A stretch of 64,000 nt of DNA from Rusavskia elegans (taxonomy: Eukaryota; Ascomycota; Lecanoromycetes; Teloschistales; Teloschistaceae). Positions 48,807-59,106 of the stretch are shown piece by piece. The translations under genes were made by a program, and so were the position numbers. Below the pieces are notes generated by a model. That model searched no databases and had not been told where the DNA came from. It saw nothing but the letters and a program-made list of their open reading frames with translations. Every line of letters starts with the position of its first letter. Position 1 is the first letter of the stretch. The stretch spans positions 62,001 to 126,000 of the forward strand of contig SAUG01000082.1 of NCBI GenBank assembly GCA_011316305.1. Direction: 5' to 3'.

Positions 48807-50105
48807 AATAAATTATATTCTTAATAGTTTAATAAAGGTAATACGTCTAGATAATATATTTCCTTGAATTAAAATCTTTCTAGCTAGCGTAGTTAATTAA
48901 TTAGAATTTTTTAAGTAAATTCGTATAAAAGTTATACTAGCTTTATACTTTTATACTTAGGTTTAATAGTTTTAGCGGATCGGGTTAGATTATAATTTAG
49001 AACCCGAAACCCGGTCGGATCGGGTTACGTTTTAGTTTAACCCGAATCGGATCGGGTCGGATTAGTTAACTCGAATTCGAAATCCGACCCGACGGCCAGT
49101 CTAACTATATCTACCTATACGGTTATTAACTACCCCGTTATAGCTAAAATAATCTATTTCGCCTTAAATTTAAATTTTTTCTTTACTATCTTTAAAACGC
49201 GCTATCTAACTTTCCTATTTTTTTTTAATCTAATCGATCGGATAAAGCTTTTAGCTATAATAGCTAGCGTACTATCTAGTAACTCTTTTAAAACTAAATA
49301 GATTAAAGAATTTTTTAATAGTTTAGCGGAATAGATAGGTACGGGTTATATAATAGATACGACCGAAGCGATTACGGTAGATAATTACTTTATAGTATAG
49401 TAGGTAGATATAGCGGAAATATTAAATACTTATAATTATTTATAACGTCGAAATAGAACTGGATATATAGTATTTAAATATAGTAGAGAATTCGTGATCG
49501 CGAATAAAGAAGGAAATAGTCAAATAGAAGTGATTGACGCTGTAAATCTTGCCAGACGAATATACCTTTGGCTGTGAAAATTTCTTTGCACGTAAATGCA
49601 ACAATCGTTGCCGTATATAACGTTGATGAAATATATATATATATATATAAAAACTCAATATAACCCCAGATAGGAGTTTTCTAAAAAGGGTTTAAAGTTA
49701 TATAAATTAAATTGTATTCAAATAATTTAAAAAAGTATTTAAATATAGATAAAATAATAGATCTAGACGAGTTGCTAACTATAAATATTTACTTCGCAGT
49801 CTAGTAGATAGCTATAGCGGAAATCTTAGTTATTTATAAAAATTTATAATATCGAAATAAAAATATATATTATTTAAATTAGACGAAGACTGCGAATAAT
49901 AAATTTATATTTATATAATCGAGGATTCGTAATCGAATGAAAAAGGAAATTGTTAAATAGAAATAATTAAATACTCTGTAATCCTTGCCTAGTAAATATA
50001 CTTTTTGCTGTAAAAATTTTTCTATACGTGAAATATAATATTAGTTGCTTTATATAACGTTATTTTAAAATTATATATATATATACAAGAATGAAATTAA
50101 GAAAC

Positions 50106-52570
50106 AAATATATATTTTCTAATTAAAGATTCTATTATATTCTATTACTTTATTTATTTTCTTTTACTATATTTTTTTTCTACTATTAAAAATAACTTTA
50201 ACGTTTTTATATTTATAGAATTTATAGTATAATCCAAGAAAATAGTATTTTAAATATTATTTCCTTTCGTATTCGTATCTATCTTTATTATCTATTTTAA
50301 TTATTATATCTAACCGCTCTAATATTACTCTAAAAATTGTCTTTTTTTAGAAATTTTATTGAAAATTTATTAGTTAACTATATCTTTATTTTCGTTTATT
50401 TATTTATTCTATTCTATTTAATTTAATTCTATTATTTCTAGATAGAAAGATTTTAGCTATACGCTATTCTATTTCAATTTTTCTAAAATTAATCGTTTTG
50501 CGAAAGTTATTTATATATACAATTTCTATAATATTGTAACGAAACGATTATTTTCGTCACTTTTTATATTTTTTTCTCGTTTTCTATAAATAGAAATTCT
50601 TTATCTAAATTAATTTTTTTAAAACTAGATTATCTTTTATCATTTCTATAGTTATATTTTATCAGTTTTTAGAATCTTTCTTTACCGTAATATAAAGTTG
50701 TTACTTTTATACTTTATTTTAATAAAATTTTTTTGCGAAATATTTTGGTTTACTGTAGTTATAATACGTTTTAGAACTTTTATCTTCTTTATTATTACTT
50801 TTAGAGTTCTTTCTTTTACGTTATTATTATATAAATTCTGATTCTTTTAATATAGTCCTATAATCGCTTTCTACGTTTCTTTTACTTTATCGAAACTATA
50901 TCTACCAATGAATTATCTAGAATATCGTTTTACATCTACTCTAGATTTTCCATTATAGCGTTTCTCTAATATTTTTTTATTAGATTTATTATTAAAATCG
51001 AATACGATTTCTATAAATTCTATAAACGTATCGTACGTTCGACTATTATATATAAATTCGTTTTTCTTCTAGAAGGTTTCTATTTGAAATTGTATTGAAT
51101 TTTTATATATATCCATATATATATTTTATCATCGTTATATACGGCAACGAATATTGTATTTCACGTGATAAATCTGCTTTGATGGTGATATTCGAGAATA
51201 GACGATAGCTGAATTGTTCGAGCAGCAAAGAAGTTTTCACAGCCACAATTCGTCAAACAAGATTTATAGCGTAGTTTATATTTTCTATTTAATTATTTTC
51301 TTCTTTATTCGATTATAAAATTTCTATTATATTTAAAAACTAAATTTTCTTTCTTTAATATTATAAATTATTTCAATAATCTATTATATCCGCTATAGCA
51401 ACTTATTATACTATAGAACAATAATTTAAAGTTATTTTCTCGCTTATATTTATTATACAATCTATATTTAATTTATTTACCAGTTTATTGAAATATCTTT
51501 TAGCTAATATAGTTTTCAAAAAGCTATTAGCTAGTATATTAGCTACTATAGCTCGAAGCTTTACTCGATCGATTAGAATTAAAAAATATAGAAAGGTTAA
51601 AGAGTATATTTTAATAGTAAATAAAAAGAAAATTTTTATAATAGTCGATATAGAATACTTGAGCTATAATAATATAGTAAACGTTTATAAAAGTAAATAT
51701 AATTATTATAGATAAAAGATACAACTATCTGATTTAGTTTATTACTATTACTATTAAAAGAATATATACGTACGTAAAAGATTTTAGACTTTTATTATTA
51801 GTAAAAAAAAAGCGATAATAATAAAGTATATTTATCTGTAAAAATATCTACGTTTTTAATATTATCGATAGAATGATAAGTAATATTACTAAAGCAATTT
51901 AAATTAAAATTTTGAAAACGTATTATTTATATTTATTAAGTTATAATATAAATCCTACTACGATTTTTCGATACTAGTATACTAGCGTTCAGTTTATTTA
52001 CCGAACCACTAGAATGTCGAATATTAGAATCAAAACTAAAAATAATTCAAATAAATTCGTCTTTTATATTTTTTTTTAAATCCGTATTTAAAATAAATTT
52101 ATAAAATACTATCATTCTTTCCTATAAATTATATATATCTACTATAACTTACTATATAATCGGATATTAAATTTTTCTACTAAAGATAATAAATAAAACG
52201 TTTAATAGTCTAAACTTTATTTAATATTCCGAAAATCTATCGGATTACTTAATTAAATCTATTAAAATATAGAAATTGTCTATTTTTATTTTTTCTATTA
52301 TAATCTTTATTTTTAATAAAGAGTTTTATCTAGTATTAAATCTATGCTCGAATATATAATACTATAAAGAAAAACTTTTTACTATTTTTTACAAAATAGA
52401 TTACAAAGTATATTTCTAGCTATAAAATCTCGTCTTTCAAACTATTATAGTCGCTATAGTATTTTTAGAGTTTATTAATATTAATATCGCTAGTTTGTCA
52501 AGATAGTACTATAGAGCTTTGATTACTCGAAGTAAAGATTAAACGTTAATTCAAAACAAATATTTTAAAG
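50106..52570 (-). pseudogene. Gypsy-1C gag relic (split by family B)
   Basis: Minus-strand gag is collinear with the Gypsy-1A and 1B gags. The zinc-knuckle remnant at about 50737-50769 reads TYYNYSKPKYF, Cys and His codons having become Tyr. A family B copy (51066-52050) interrupts it; the N-terminal part is at 52065-52570, matching 31300-31500 in reverse. It ends at the 5' LTR. Confidence 0.75.
51066..52050 (-). mobile_element. Family B, full-length copy (985 bp) with a 62-bp internal insertion
   Basis: Duplications ATAAATTCGTTTTT and ATAAATTCGTCTTT (51052-51065 and 52051-52064; one transition) flank it. Compared with other copies, about 62 bp (roughly 51165-51226, GATAAATCTGC...CGAGCAGC) is extra and keeps CpA/TpG, so it is less mutated than its host. 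The plus-strand open frame at 51488-51715 is antisense to the family frame and is not a gene. Confidence 0.82.
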
Positions 52571-52664
52571 ATATTTAAAGTTCTATCGACGGCTATCGAA
52601 GCAGTAATTTCTAAAAGATATTTAAAGTTCTATCGACGGCTATCGAAGCAGTAATTTCTAAAAG
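52571..52664. repeat. Perfect 47-bp tandem duplication at the Gypsy-1C LTR edge
   Basis: Two identical 47-bp units (52571-52617 and 52618-52664) begin ATATTTAAAGTTCTATCGAC and contain GGCTATCGAAGCAG; a third start follows. They straddle the junction between gag leader and LTR. Identity despite surrounding decay shows that the duplication arose after RIP. Confidence 0.92.
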
Positions 52665-52955
52665 ATATTTAATTGAATTAGTATATCTATAAACTCTGAT
52701 ATAACATATTAATTAATCAATACAATTTACTAAGAAAATAAATCGGTTTTAATTATTAGAACAATATAAACCGATAATTAATAAATTAAATACAAGCTAT
52801 AAAAATATCGAGTTTAAAAACCATATAAATAATAAAACCTTCTATATTTAATATTAATTATATAATTAAAATACTATATAAAACTATATACTTTAAAAAC
52901 CGTTTAGTCGTAATTAGTATTATCGAGCGGCGTTAGTTATTAAATAACGTTTAAA

Positions 52956-53898
52956 TAGACTGGTTACTTCGAATCGGGTTTCTGTCGGTATCTCGGAAAT
53001 CCGACCCGAATTTTAGCGAGTCGGTTCGACTCGATCTACTAAACGGTATAGGTCGATTTCTAAAATTAGAACTAAAAATTAGATCGGATTATAAAATAGA
53101 AACCGATAGAAATTCGATCCGATCTACGAAGCTATCTATATATAGTATTTTATTATATTTAATATAAAATAATAATATATACGATGAATCATTAGGATTT
53201 TTGATTATCTTTTACGATTTAATACTAGAGGCACTAACCGATCAGATTACGCAAATTATTTGGTATTCAAGTATTTTACCACGAACTTAATTTAGGACTC
53301 CCGAAGGAACTAGATCTGGACTAAAACCCAGAGGGAAACCGTAATCTATTTAACTTTAATTAACTTAATTTCCTTCGATCGATCGGGCTAGGCCGAGACG
53401 ATCCACTGTCTAGTCTTTCTGTATTTTAAAACTCTATAAAAATCGACTAGGATCGATAGAAAAACTCAAGTATTAGGTTGGCTATCGAGGGATTCGAACC
53501 CCCGACCCGTCGGATTAACTCCGTTAACTCCGAAGAGCACTGGATCCGCCGGGCCTCCAGGTCACGAAGCGTTGCCACTGCGCCACCCAGGCCTATGAAA
53601 TAATAATATAATTAATTTAGTATAATATTATAGATTGATAAATCAATTGATTATATATAATAGTAATATATAAATGTAATATATTTATTTTAACTAGATT
53701 TATTTTTAATAAATAGATATAATTTTTTTAATAGAGCTATATTTTTATACTAGGTCTTAGCGGTTTTAGTAGGTTAAATCTAGAAATCCGAATTCGATTT
53801 AGAACCGAATCGGTTTAGTACCTAGAAAAGTCGGAACCGATTCGGATCGGATCGATTTTTCTAATTCGGGTTCGAAATCCGATCCGACGGCCAATCTA
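52956..53898. mobile_element. hAT-type long MITE, copy L9, with nested SINE
   Basis: It starts TAGACTGGTTACTTCG and ends GACGGCCAATCTA. Flanking octamers are CGTTTAAA and CGCTTAAA (one transition). A SINE (53180-53597) splits it; net length is about 510 bp. It is inserted in the Gypsy-1C LTR, in the opposite orientation to L5. Confidence 0.87.
53180..53597 (-). mobile_element. tRNA-derived SINE, copy 3 (best-preserved head)
   Basis: On the minus strand the head is GGCCTGGGTGGCGCAGTGG (perfect A box TGGCGCAGTGG), and GGGGGTTCGAATCCCTC has an intact B box and T-arm stem. The body resembles copy 2 and ends in TA-rich sequence at 53180. Perfect 13-bp duplications AAATAATAATATA flank it (53167-53179 and 53598-53610). 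Confidence 0.92.
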
Positions 53899-53922
53899 CG
53901 CTTAAATAATTAGTATATAACA

Positions 53923-54218
53923 AGAGGTTTGTAATTAATTACTTTATTTGACCGCTTTTTAACAGATTCCAAAATATATATTTATAGTATTTTAATGAAT
54001 AAATACTATAAATATAGAATATTTATAGATTTTAGTAAATAATACCTTTAAAAAATAGATCAATTTATTAGTATCAGCGAGTAGATATTTTAAATTCTAA
54101 AAAGTTTTATTATCGATATAGTTTTTGAATTCGATATTTTTATAGCTCGTATTTAATTTATTAGTTCTCGTTATATATTATTCTAGTAATTAAAATTGCT
54201 TTGTTTTTTATTATTAAC
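53923..54218 (+). mobile_element. 3' LTR of Gypsy-1B, right part, truncated
   Basis: GAATTCGATATTTTTATAGC followed by ATTTAATTTATTAG matches the LTR1/LTR3 body in reverse. Together with 40298-40433 it gives about 432 bp of LTR, still lacking the terminal part. It is cut at 54219 by the Gypsy-3a LTR. Confidence 0.6.
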
Positions 54219-54649
54219 TGTTATAGGGCTATCGGAAGGTTCTGGTATTTTTAAAAATTGGTTAGACTTCTTAGTATATCTATAAACGGAGGTATAACGG
54301 ATGATTATTTAAATTAATATAAAAACAAGTCAGTTTAATTACTAGAGCAGTATATAGTAATAACTAATAAATTAAATACGAGCTATAAAAACGTCGAGTT
54401 CGAGGTCTATATAGAAAATAAAATTCTCTATTTCCTTAGATACTTTACTTACTAAAATAACTAAAATAACCTTTTTTAGGTATTATATTTACTAAAATAA
54501 CTAAAATAACCTTCTTTTAAATACTTTACTTACTAAAATAACTAAAATACTTTTCTAAAACTATTCTATCTATCGAAACGTAATAGAAAATCTAGTATTA
54601 TACTAAATACTACCGCGTTCCTAAAAGTACGCCGCGTATATTTATAATA
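54219..54649 (-). repeat. LTR1, 3' LTR of Gypsy-3a
   Basis: It starts TGTTATAGGGCTATCGG and ends TTTATAATA. It includes about three ~40-bp tandem units (54437-54550). Confidence 0.85.
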
Positions 54650-56397
54650 CTAGATCCCCTCTTTAGATTTTTATCCTAAAAATCGTCGTCCCTTTTTTCT
54701 CGTCTCTTCTCTCTTATAGGTAAAAGAAAAAAACTGTCGACTGAAAAGTATCGTAAAAAAATCTTATTATTAGGTATTAGTACTCTAGCTATATATTTTT
54801 ATCGGAATTATTTCTATTTAAAAGAATTTTATTATATTAGCGAAGCTTCCGAAAAGTATATTAAATATATAGTATAAACGTATCTTTATAACTTTACTCC
54901 GTTAGATACTATACGTTGGCGTCGTTTTAAAAATAAACGAAAGAAATTAAAGAAAAAGTTATATAAAATAAATATAAAGTAATAATATTTACTTTATTAG
55001 TTAGATTATATCGAAGAAAAGCAGCGTATTATAGTTAATAGTAAACTATAAAGTTTTAAAAAATTAAAATATAAAAATAGCGCCGCGGATCCATTTTTTT
55101 CTATAGATCTAGATTTTTTTATTAATATATCTTTCGAGCAGATTATTTTATCTAATATTTTCGGCTAGTCGATAACTTTATTAACTTCTTTTAGTAGAAC
55201 TGTTATAGAATCTTCCAGTAGTTTACTAAGTATTCTTTAAATTCCTAAATATTTTTTAAAATAAAATAATCTTTTTATTTAATTAGATAGTTCTGACTTT
55301 TCTATTATAGAATCTTTTTAACTATAAAAGTATCTTCTACTTATATTTTAAAGTTAAATATCCGTTATACTAGCGTTCTAGAATCGGCTAATTCTAAAAG
55401 AAATATATAGAATACAGAGTATACTTTTATATCTTTAAATAGATTAAATTCGAAGTTTTAAGGTCCTTTAGTCTATCTAATTAAAAATAGTTTGATATTA
55501 ATATAGTTAAGTTTTTTATTTAGAGTTTTGGTTTTTAAATTTTTTATAAAAAAGTATACCTTATTTCCTTTCTTTAGCTAAAGTACTATTTTTCGTTTTT
55601 TATTTTAATAGTTACCCGAGTATTTCTATATTTTTAGAATATTTCTATAGATTTATTTCTAAATATCGACTTTTCGGATCGCTAAATCCGTTAATTTATA
55701 AAATAGCAGTTATTTAAATAAATTTAGATTTCTTCTATTATCGGTATAGAACGGTATTTCTTTTATTATACTAGATTTTCTTATATTAAATACTAATTAT
55801 ACTATTAGTAGAAGCGAAACCTAATTATTTTAAATAATATTTATATAATACCTTAGATACTATTTAAATATCTGGTTAGTATATTCTATCTATCTATCTA
55901 TTATTAGATAGAAAACTATTATTATTTTTAGTTTAATACTAAATAGAGATATAAGGATTTTCTAGTAGTTAGAAGTAAAGAGTTTATTTCTATTATTAAT
56001 TAATATTTCTAGTAATCTGTAATATTATAATAATCGATCTAGGATAATAAATCTAAATTATTCTACTATAAAATCTTTTTTTAATAGAATAATATAGATA
56101 TATTTCGTAAATCTATTAACTATATTTAATATTAAATTATATTCTATATTTATTATCGAATCTTCTAATTTCAGAAATTTAATAATAAAATCTAATATAA
56201 TTTTCTTCTATAGTAAACCCGGTAGTTTCTAATACTAAATCCTTCTATAATAAATATATATACTATATTTATTTTACTAATAACTAAAATATTTTTTAAT
56301 ATATATTTCGATACGTTACTATATATTAGGAAACTAATAATATTATTATAAAAGTTATATTATCTTCGTTACGTCTGGATACTTTTATAGTATTCTA
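54219..56397 (-). mobile_element. Gypsy-3a, 3' half (LTR1 plus integrase end), cut by LTR2
   Basis: The 3' LTR is 54219-54649 (TGTTATAGGGC to TTATAATA), followed inwards by the polypurine tract (CTAGATCCCCTCTTTAG on the plus strand). The minus-strand integrase/chromodomain tail is collinear with 59090-60830 of Gypsy-3b, including an integrase-core remnant at about 55890-55935. At 56397 it is interrupted by a pol-only LTR2 element; any remaining part lies beyond the window. Confidence 0.82.
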
Positions 56398-56808
56398 TAT
56401 AACGTCTCTATATATCAGAGGGCGTTACGCTCGAGTCTAGCTATAGCCGTAGACGTAGTCCGAGCTACTAAATAGTAAAGGAGTTCTAGCGTAGGTTATT
56501 ATAACTAATCCCGTATAGCCGTAAGAGTAAGGTTATAATATTACGAGGTATCTTCGTTATAAAAGTAATTAAAAAAAGAATAGTTAAAATATATTTAATA
56601 ATTATATTAACGACTAATAAGAGAAACTATCTATAGGAATAACGAGCGATATATATAGTAAAAGTAGCTATAAAAACCGATAGGTAGCCGACTATTAAGA
56701 CCCCCGTCTAAGAGAGCGGCTATAGCGGCTATAAGCGGCTATAGATAATTAGGCTCGTTTACCTAGCTAATCTTTCTAGAATACCTCTATAGAGTTATAG
56801 ATATAATA
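56398..56808 (-). repeat. LTR2, 3' LTR of pol-only copy 2
   Basis: It starts TATAACGTCTCTATATATC and ends ATAGATATAATA. It is 411 bp, as in copy 1. Confidence 0.86.
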
Positions 56809-58619
56809 CGGCCCCCTTTATATTATTTTTCTAAATTTTCTTAAAGCGCTTTAGATATTTTTAAGATATTTTCTTAGTTCCTACGTATTTTTTTATTCTA
56901 GGAATCCTTTCTATTTAATTAGAAATTTATTCGTTTTCTTTTTTTTATCGATAATTTATTTTACCTTATATTCTTTTTATTTTTAATAATACTAATTTTT
57001 AGTAAGTAATACGTATTTAGGTACTTTCTTAAATAGATTAATATAAAACTTAGAAAAGATTCCTATTAAAGGAAATTTAAAATACGCTATTATTTCTTTT
57101 ATATCTTAAATTTCGAAAGCTCTAATATATAGTCTATCTAATTTCCTATTAGTTAAGTTTTTTATTAAAAATAGGACTTTATTTTCTTTTTAGATATTAT
57201 AGTATTTCCTGGATTTATCTATTCTTTCTTTAACCCTTTCTTTTATTTTTTAAATTTTTATTTTTATCTTATCCTAATTAATCTTTATTTTATTAATAAA
57301 AGCTTAAGCTGTAGGGTTTTTTATATCTAACGATATTTTTTACCGTAGTATTTTACTGTAAAAAAGTTCGTTAGGCGTCGTCTAGATATCTTTATTATAC
57401 GATAAGTTAAATACTATCTAAATAGTCGGGAAAAACTATATCTAGTCCTTTTTTTCTTCTAAATAGTAAATTTTTAAATAGGCTTCTAATATCTAATTTA
57501 TTCTCTCTATCTAACTATCGGTTTACGGATAGAATAATATTAATATTACTTACTCTATTCCTACTACGTATATTAGTTCTTTTATAAAGTTAGAAATAAA
57601 AAGCTTATTTCTATCCGATATAATTTTTTTTATAATTCTACTTTTATAGAAAACCGTTTTTAATAGTAGAAATACTAACTATTTAACCGTTATTATTATT
57701 TTATATAGTATAAACCTTATATATTTTATAAATCTATCTATTATTATTATTATTATATTATATAATATCTAGGTATTAGGATTAATTAACTCTAGTAAAC
57801 CTATTATAAAGTCTATTACGATTTATTAATAGGGCGTTTCTAGAATTTATATTAGTTAAAGTTTACTAGCTTATTTTTATTAACTTTTCTTTAATATTAT
57901 ATATTCCGGATAGTTTTTTATATATTCTTTAATATACTTTTTAAAAACTAGTATATTTATTTTTTTTTAGATCCGTCTAAATATTTTTATAATTTTTTAA
58001 TAGCCTGCTATTTTAGGATCGTACGCTTATTAGATTATTTTATTAATTTTTTCTAAGGCTTTTACCTTTTCTAGAATATTTTCGATTCTTTTTAAAAGTA
58101 GCCGGCTTATTTTTTCCGCGGCTTCGTAATCCGTTTTTCGGTTTAATATATCGGCGACTATATTATTAATACCTTTAATATATTTTATTTCGAAGTTATA
58201 GTAGGTTATTTTCTTAGCCTATTTTATTTACCTTTAGTTAAACTCTTTATTAACTAATAATAATAAAAGGTTCTTATAATTTATATAGACTATAACTTTC
58301 TTATATATTCTATTTATATATATCTTCTAGTATATAAAGCTCGCTATAATTACTAATATTTCTTTATCTATTATTATATAATTAACCTCTGCCGGAGTTA
58401 ATTTCCTAGAATAATATTCTAGAGGTTTACCGTTTTACGCTATATATAAACCTAGTACTCTATCCGAAACGTCGGTATATAGAATAATTTATTTATCGGA
58501 ATCGAAGATCTCTAAAGCTTTTTTATTTATAAAATTCTATTTAAATTTTTTAAACGCTTTATTTTGGATTCGAATCTACTAGAATATAGTATTATTCCGT
58601 AATAGATTTATTAACGGGA
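56398..58619 (-). mobile_element. Pol-only LTR2 element, copy 2, truncated at Gypsy-3b
   Basis: An LTR2 at 56398-56808 is followed by minus-strand integrase, RNase H and RT relics collinear with 15438-17240. Examples are the HPQTDGQTER remnant near 57510-57550 and the segment around 58120-58160 matching 16750-16790. The sequence stops at 58619, where Gypsy-3b begins. Whether this copy also lacks gag cannot be seen, because its 5' part is outside the window. Confidence 0.8.
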
Positions 58620-59089
58620 TGTTATAGAGCTACCTGGGGGTCCTGGTATCTCCAAGGGTTGGTTAGACTTATTAGTATATCTATAAACGGAGGTATAACG
58701 GGTAATTATTTTAAATTAATATAAAAATAAATTAGTTTAATTACTAGAATAGTATATAGCGATAACTAATAAATTAAATACGAGCTATAAAGGCGTCGAG
58801 TTCGGGATCTATATAGATAATAAAATCTTCCTTTTTTTAAATACTTTACTCGCTAAAATAACTAAGATATCCTTCCTTAGATACCTTATTCGCTAAGATA
58901 ACTAAGATATTTTCCTTAGGTATCTTACTCGCTAAGATAACTAAAATACTTTCTTTAGGTACCTTACTCGCTAAGATAACTAAGATAATAATACTAAGTT
59001 CTTCCTATCTATCTAGGCGTAATAAGGAGTTCTAGTACTATACTAAATACTACTACGTTCCCGAAGTTATACTGTATATACTTATAATA
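58620..59089 (-). repeat. LTR1, 3' LTR of Gypsy-3b
   Basis: It starts TGTTATAGAGCTACCTGGGG and ends CTTATAATA (470 bp). Four ~40-bp units based on TTACTCGCTAAGATAACTAA lie at about 58830-58990. Confidence 0.88.
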
Positions 59090-59106
59090 CTAGGTCCCCT
59101 CTTTAG
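59090..59106 (-). promoter_or_regulatory. Polypurine tract of Gypsy-3b
   Basis: On the minus strand CTAAAGAGGGGACCTAG abuts the 3' LTR. The same motif is at 54650-54666 in Gypsy-3a. Confidence 0.65.

Larger units (their letters stand above)
47723..49103. mobile_element. hAT-type long MITE, copy L8, split by family B
   Basis: It starts TAGACTGACCGATTCGGG and ends GACGGCCAGTCTA. Flanking octamers are ATTATATC and ACTATATC (one transition). Removing the family B copy leaves about 396 bp, closely related to L1 at 3303. Confidence 0.87.
47333..49690 (+). mobile_element. Family B copy (second level), split by a hAT element
   Basis: Duplications TTTAAAATTATAT and TTTAAAGTTATAT (47320-47332 and 49691-49703; one transition) flank it. 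Ends: TTAATTAATTTGTTTTGG on the left, ACCCCAGATAGGAG near the right. Removing the hAT element (47723-49103 plus TSD) leaves 969 bp. Plus-strand sequence from 49104 gives the family frame: NLIDRIKLLAIIASVL and NSLAE..IGTGYIIDTT, with RIP stops. The minus-strand frame at 49440-49658 is antisense. Confidence 0.87.
46855..50105 (+). mobile_element. Family B copy (outermost of a four-level nest)
   Basis: The left end TTGATTAATTTTTGATTTGA and the TATTCGGTAAACTAATAG region match one family B terminus. The body resumes at 49704 and ends near 50105 after an (AT)n tract. It is split by the family B copy at 47333-49690. Net length is about 0.87 kb. It is strongly mutated and its own TSD is not clear. 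It is inserted in Gypsy-1C. Confidence 0.75.
40434..53922 (-). mobile_element. Gypsy-1C, complete but dead chromovirus-like element with many nested repeats
   Basis: Direct LTRs lie at about 40434-40785 and 52581-53922 (the latter split by a hAT element). Between them, minus-strand pol (40786-46854) and gag (50106-52570) relics are in the correct order. Subtracting the nested family B copies leaves about 6.4 kb, a normal Ty3/gypsy size. It is inserted in the 3' LTR of Gypsy-1B in the opposite orientation. I could not resolve a clean 5-bp duplication, so the exact ends are approximate. Confidence 0.7.
52581..53922 (-). repeat. Gypsy-1C 5' LTR (LTR3), split by a hAT element
   Basis: The left part contains CGGCTATCGAAGCAG and AAATACAAGCTATAAAAATATC. 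The right part (53899-53922) ends TAGTATATAACA, the expected TATAACA terminus. Net length is about 390 bp. Confidence 0.65.

Noticed and set aside
53480..53597. Functional tRNA gene
   Set aside because: A and B boxes are present, but the spacing is too long, the acceptor ends pair poorly, a ~300-bp body follows, and three dispersed copies have TSDs. This is a SINE head.
59090..59106. CTAGGTCCCCTCTTTAG considered as a tRNA primer-binding site
   Set aside because: Pol lies on the minus strand, so this site abuts the 3' LTR. In the coding sense it is a purine run next to the LTR, which is a polypurine tract.
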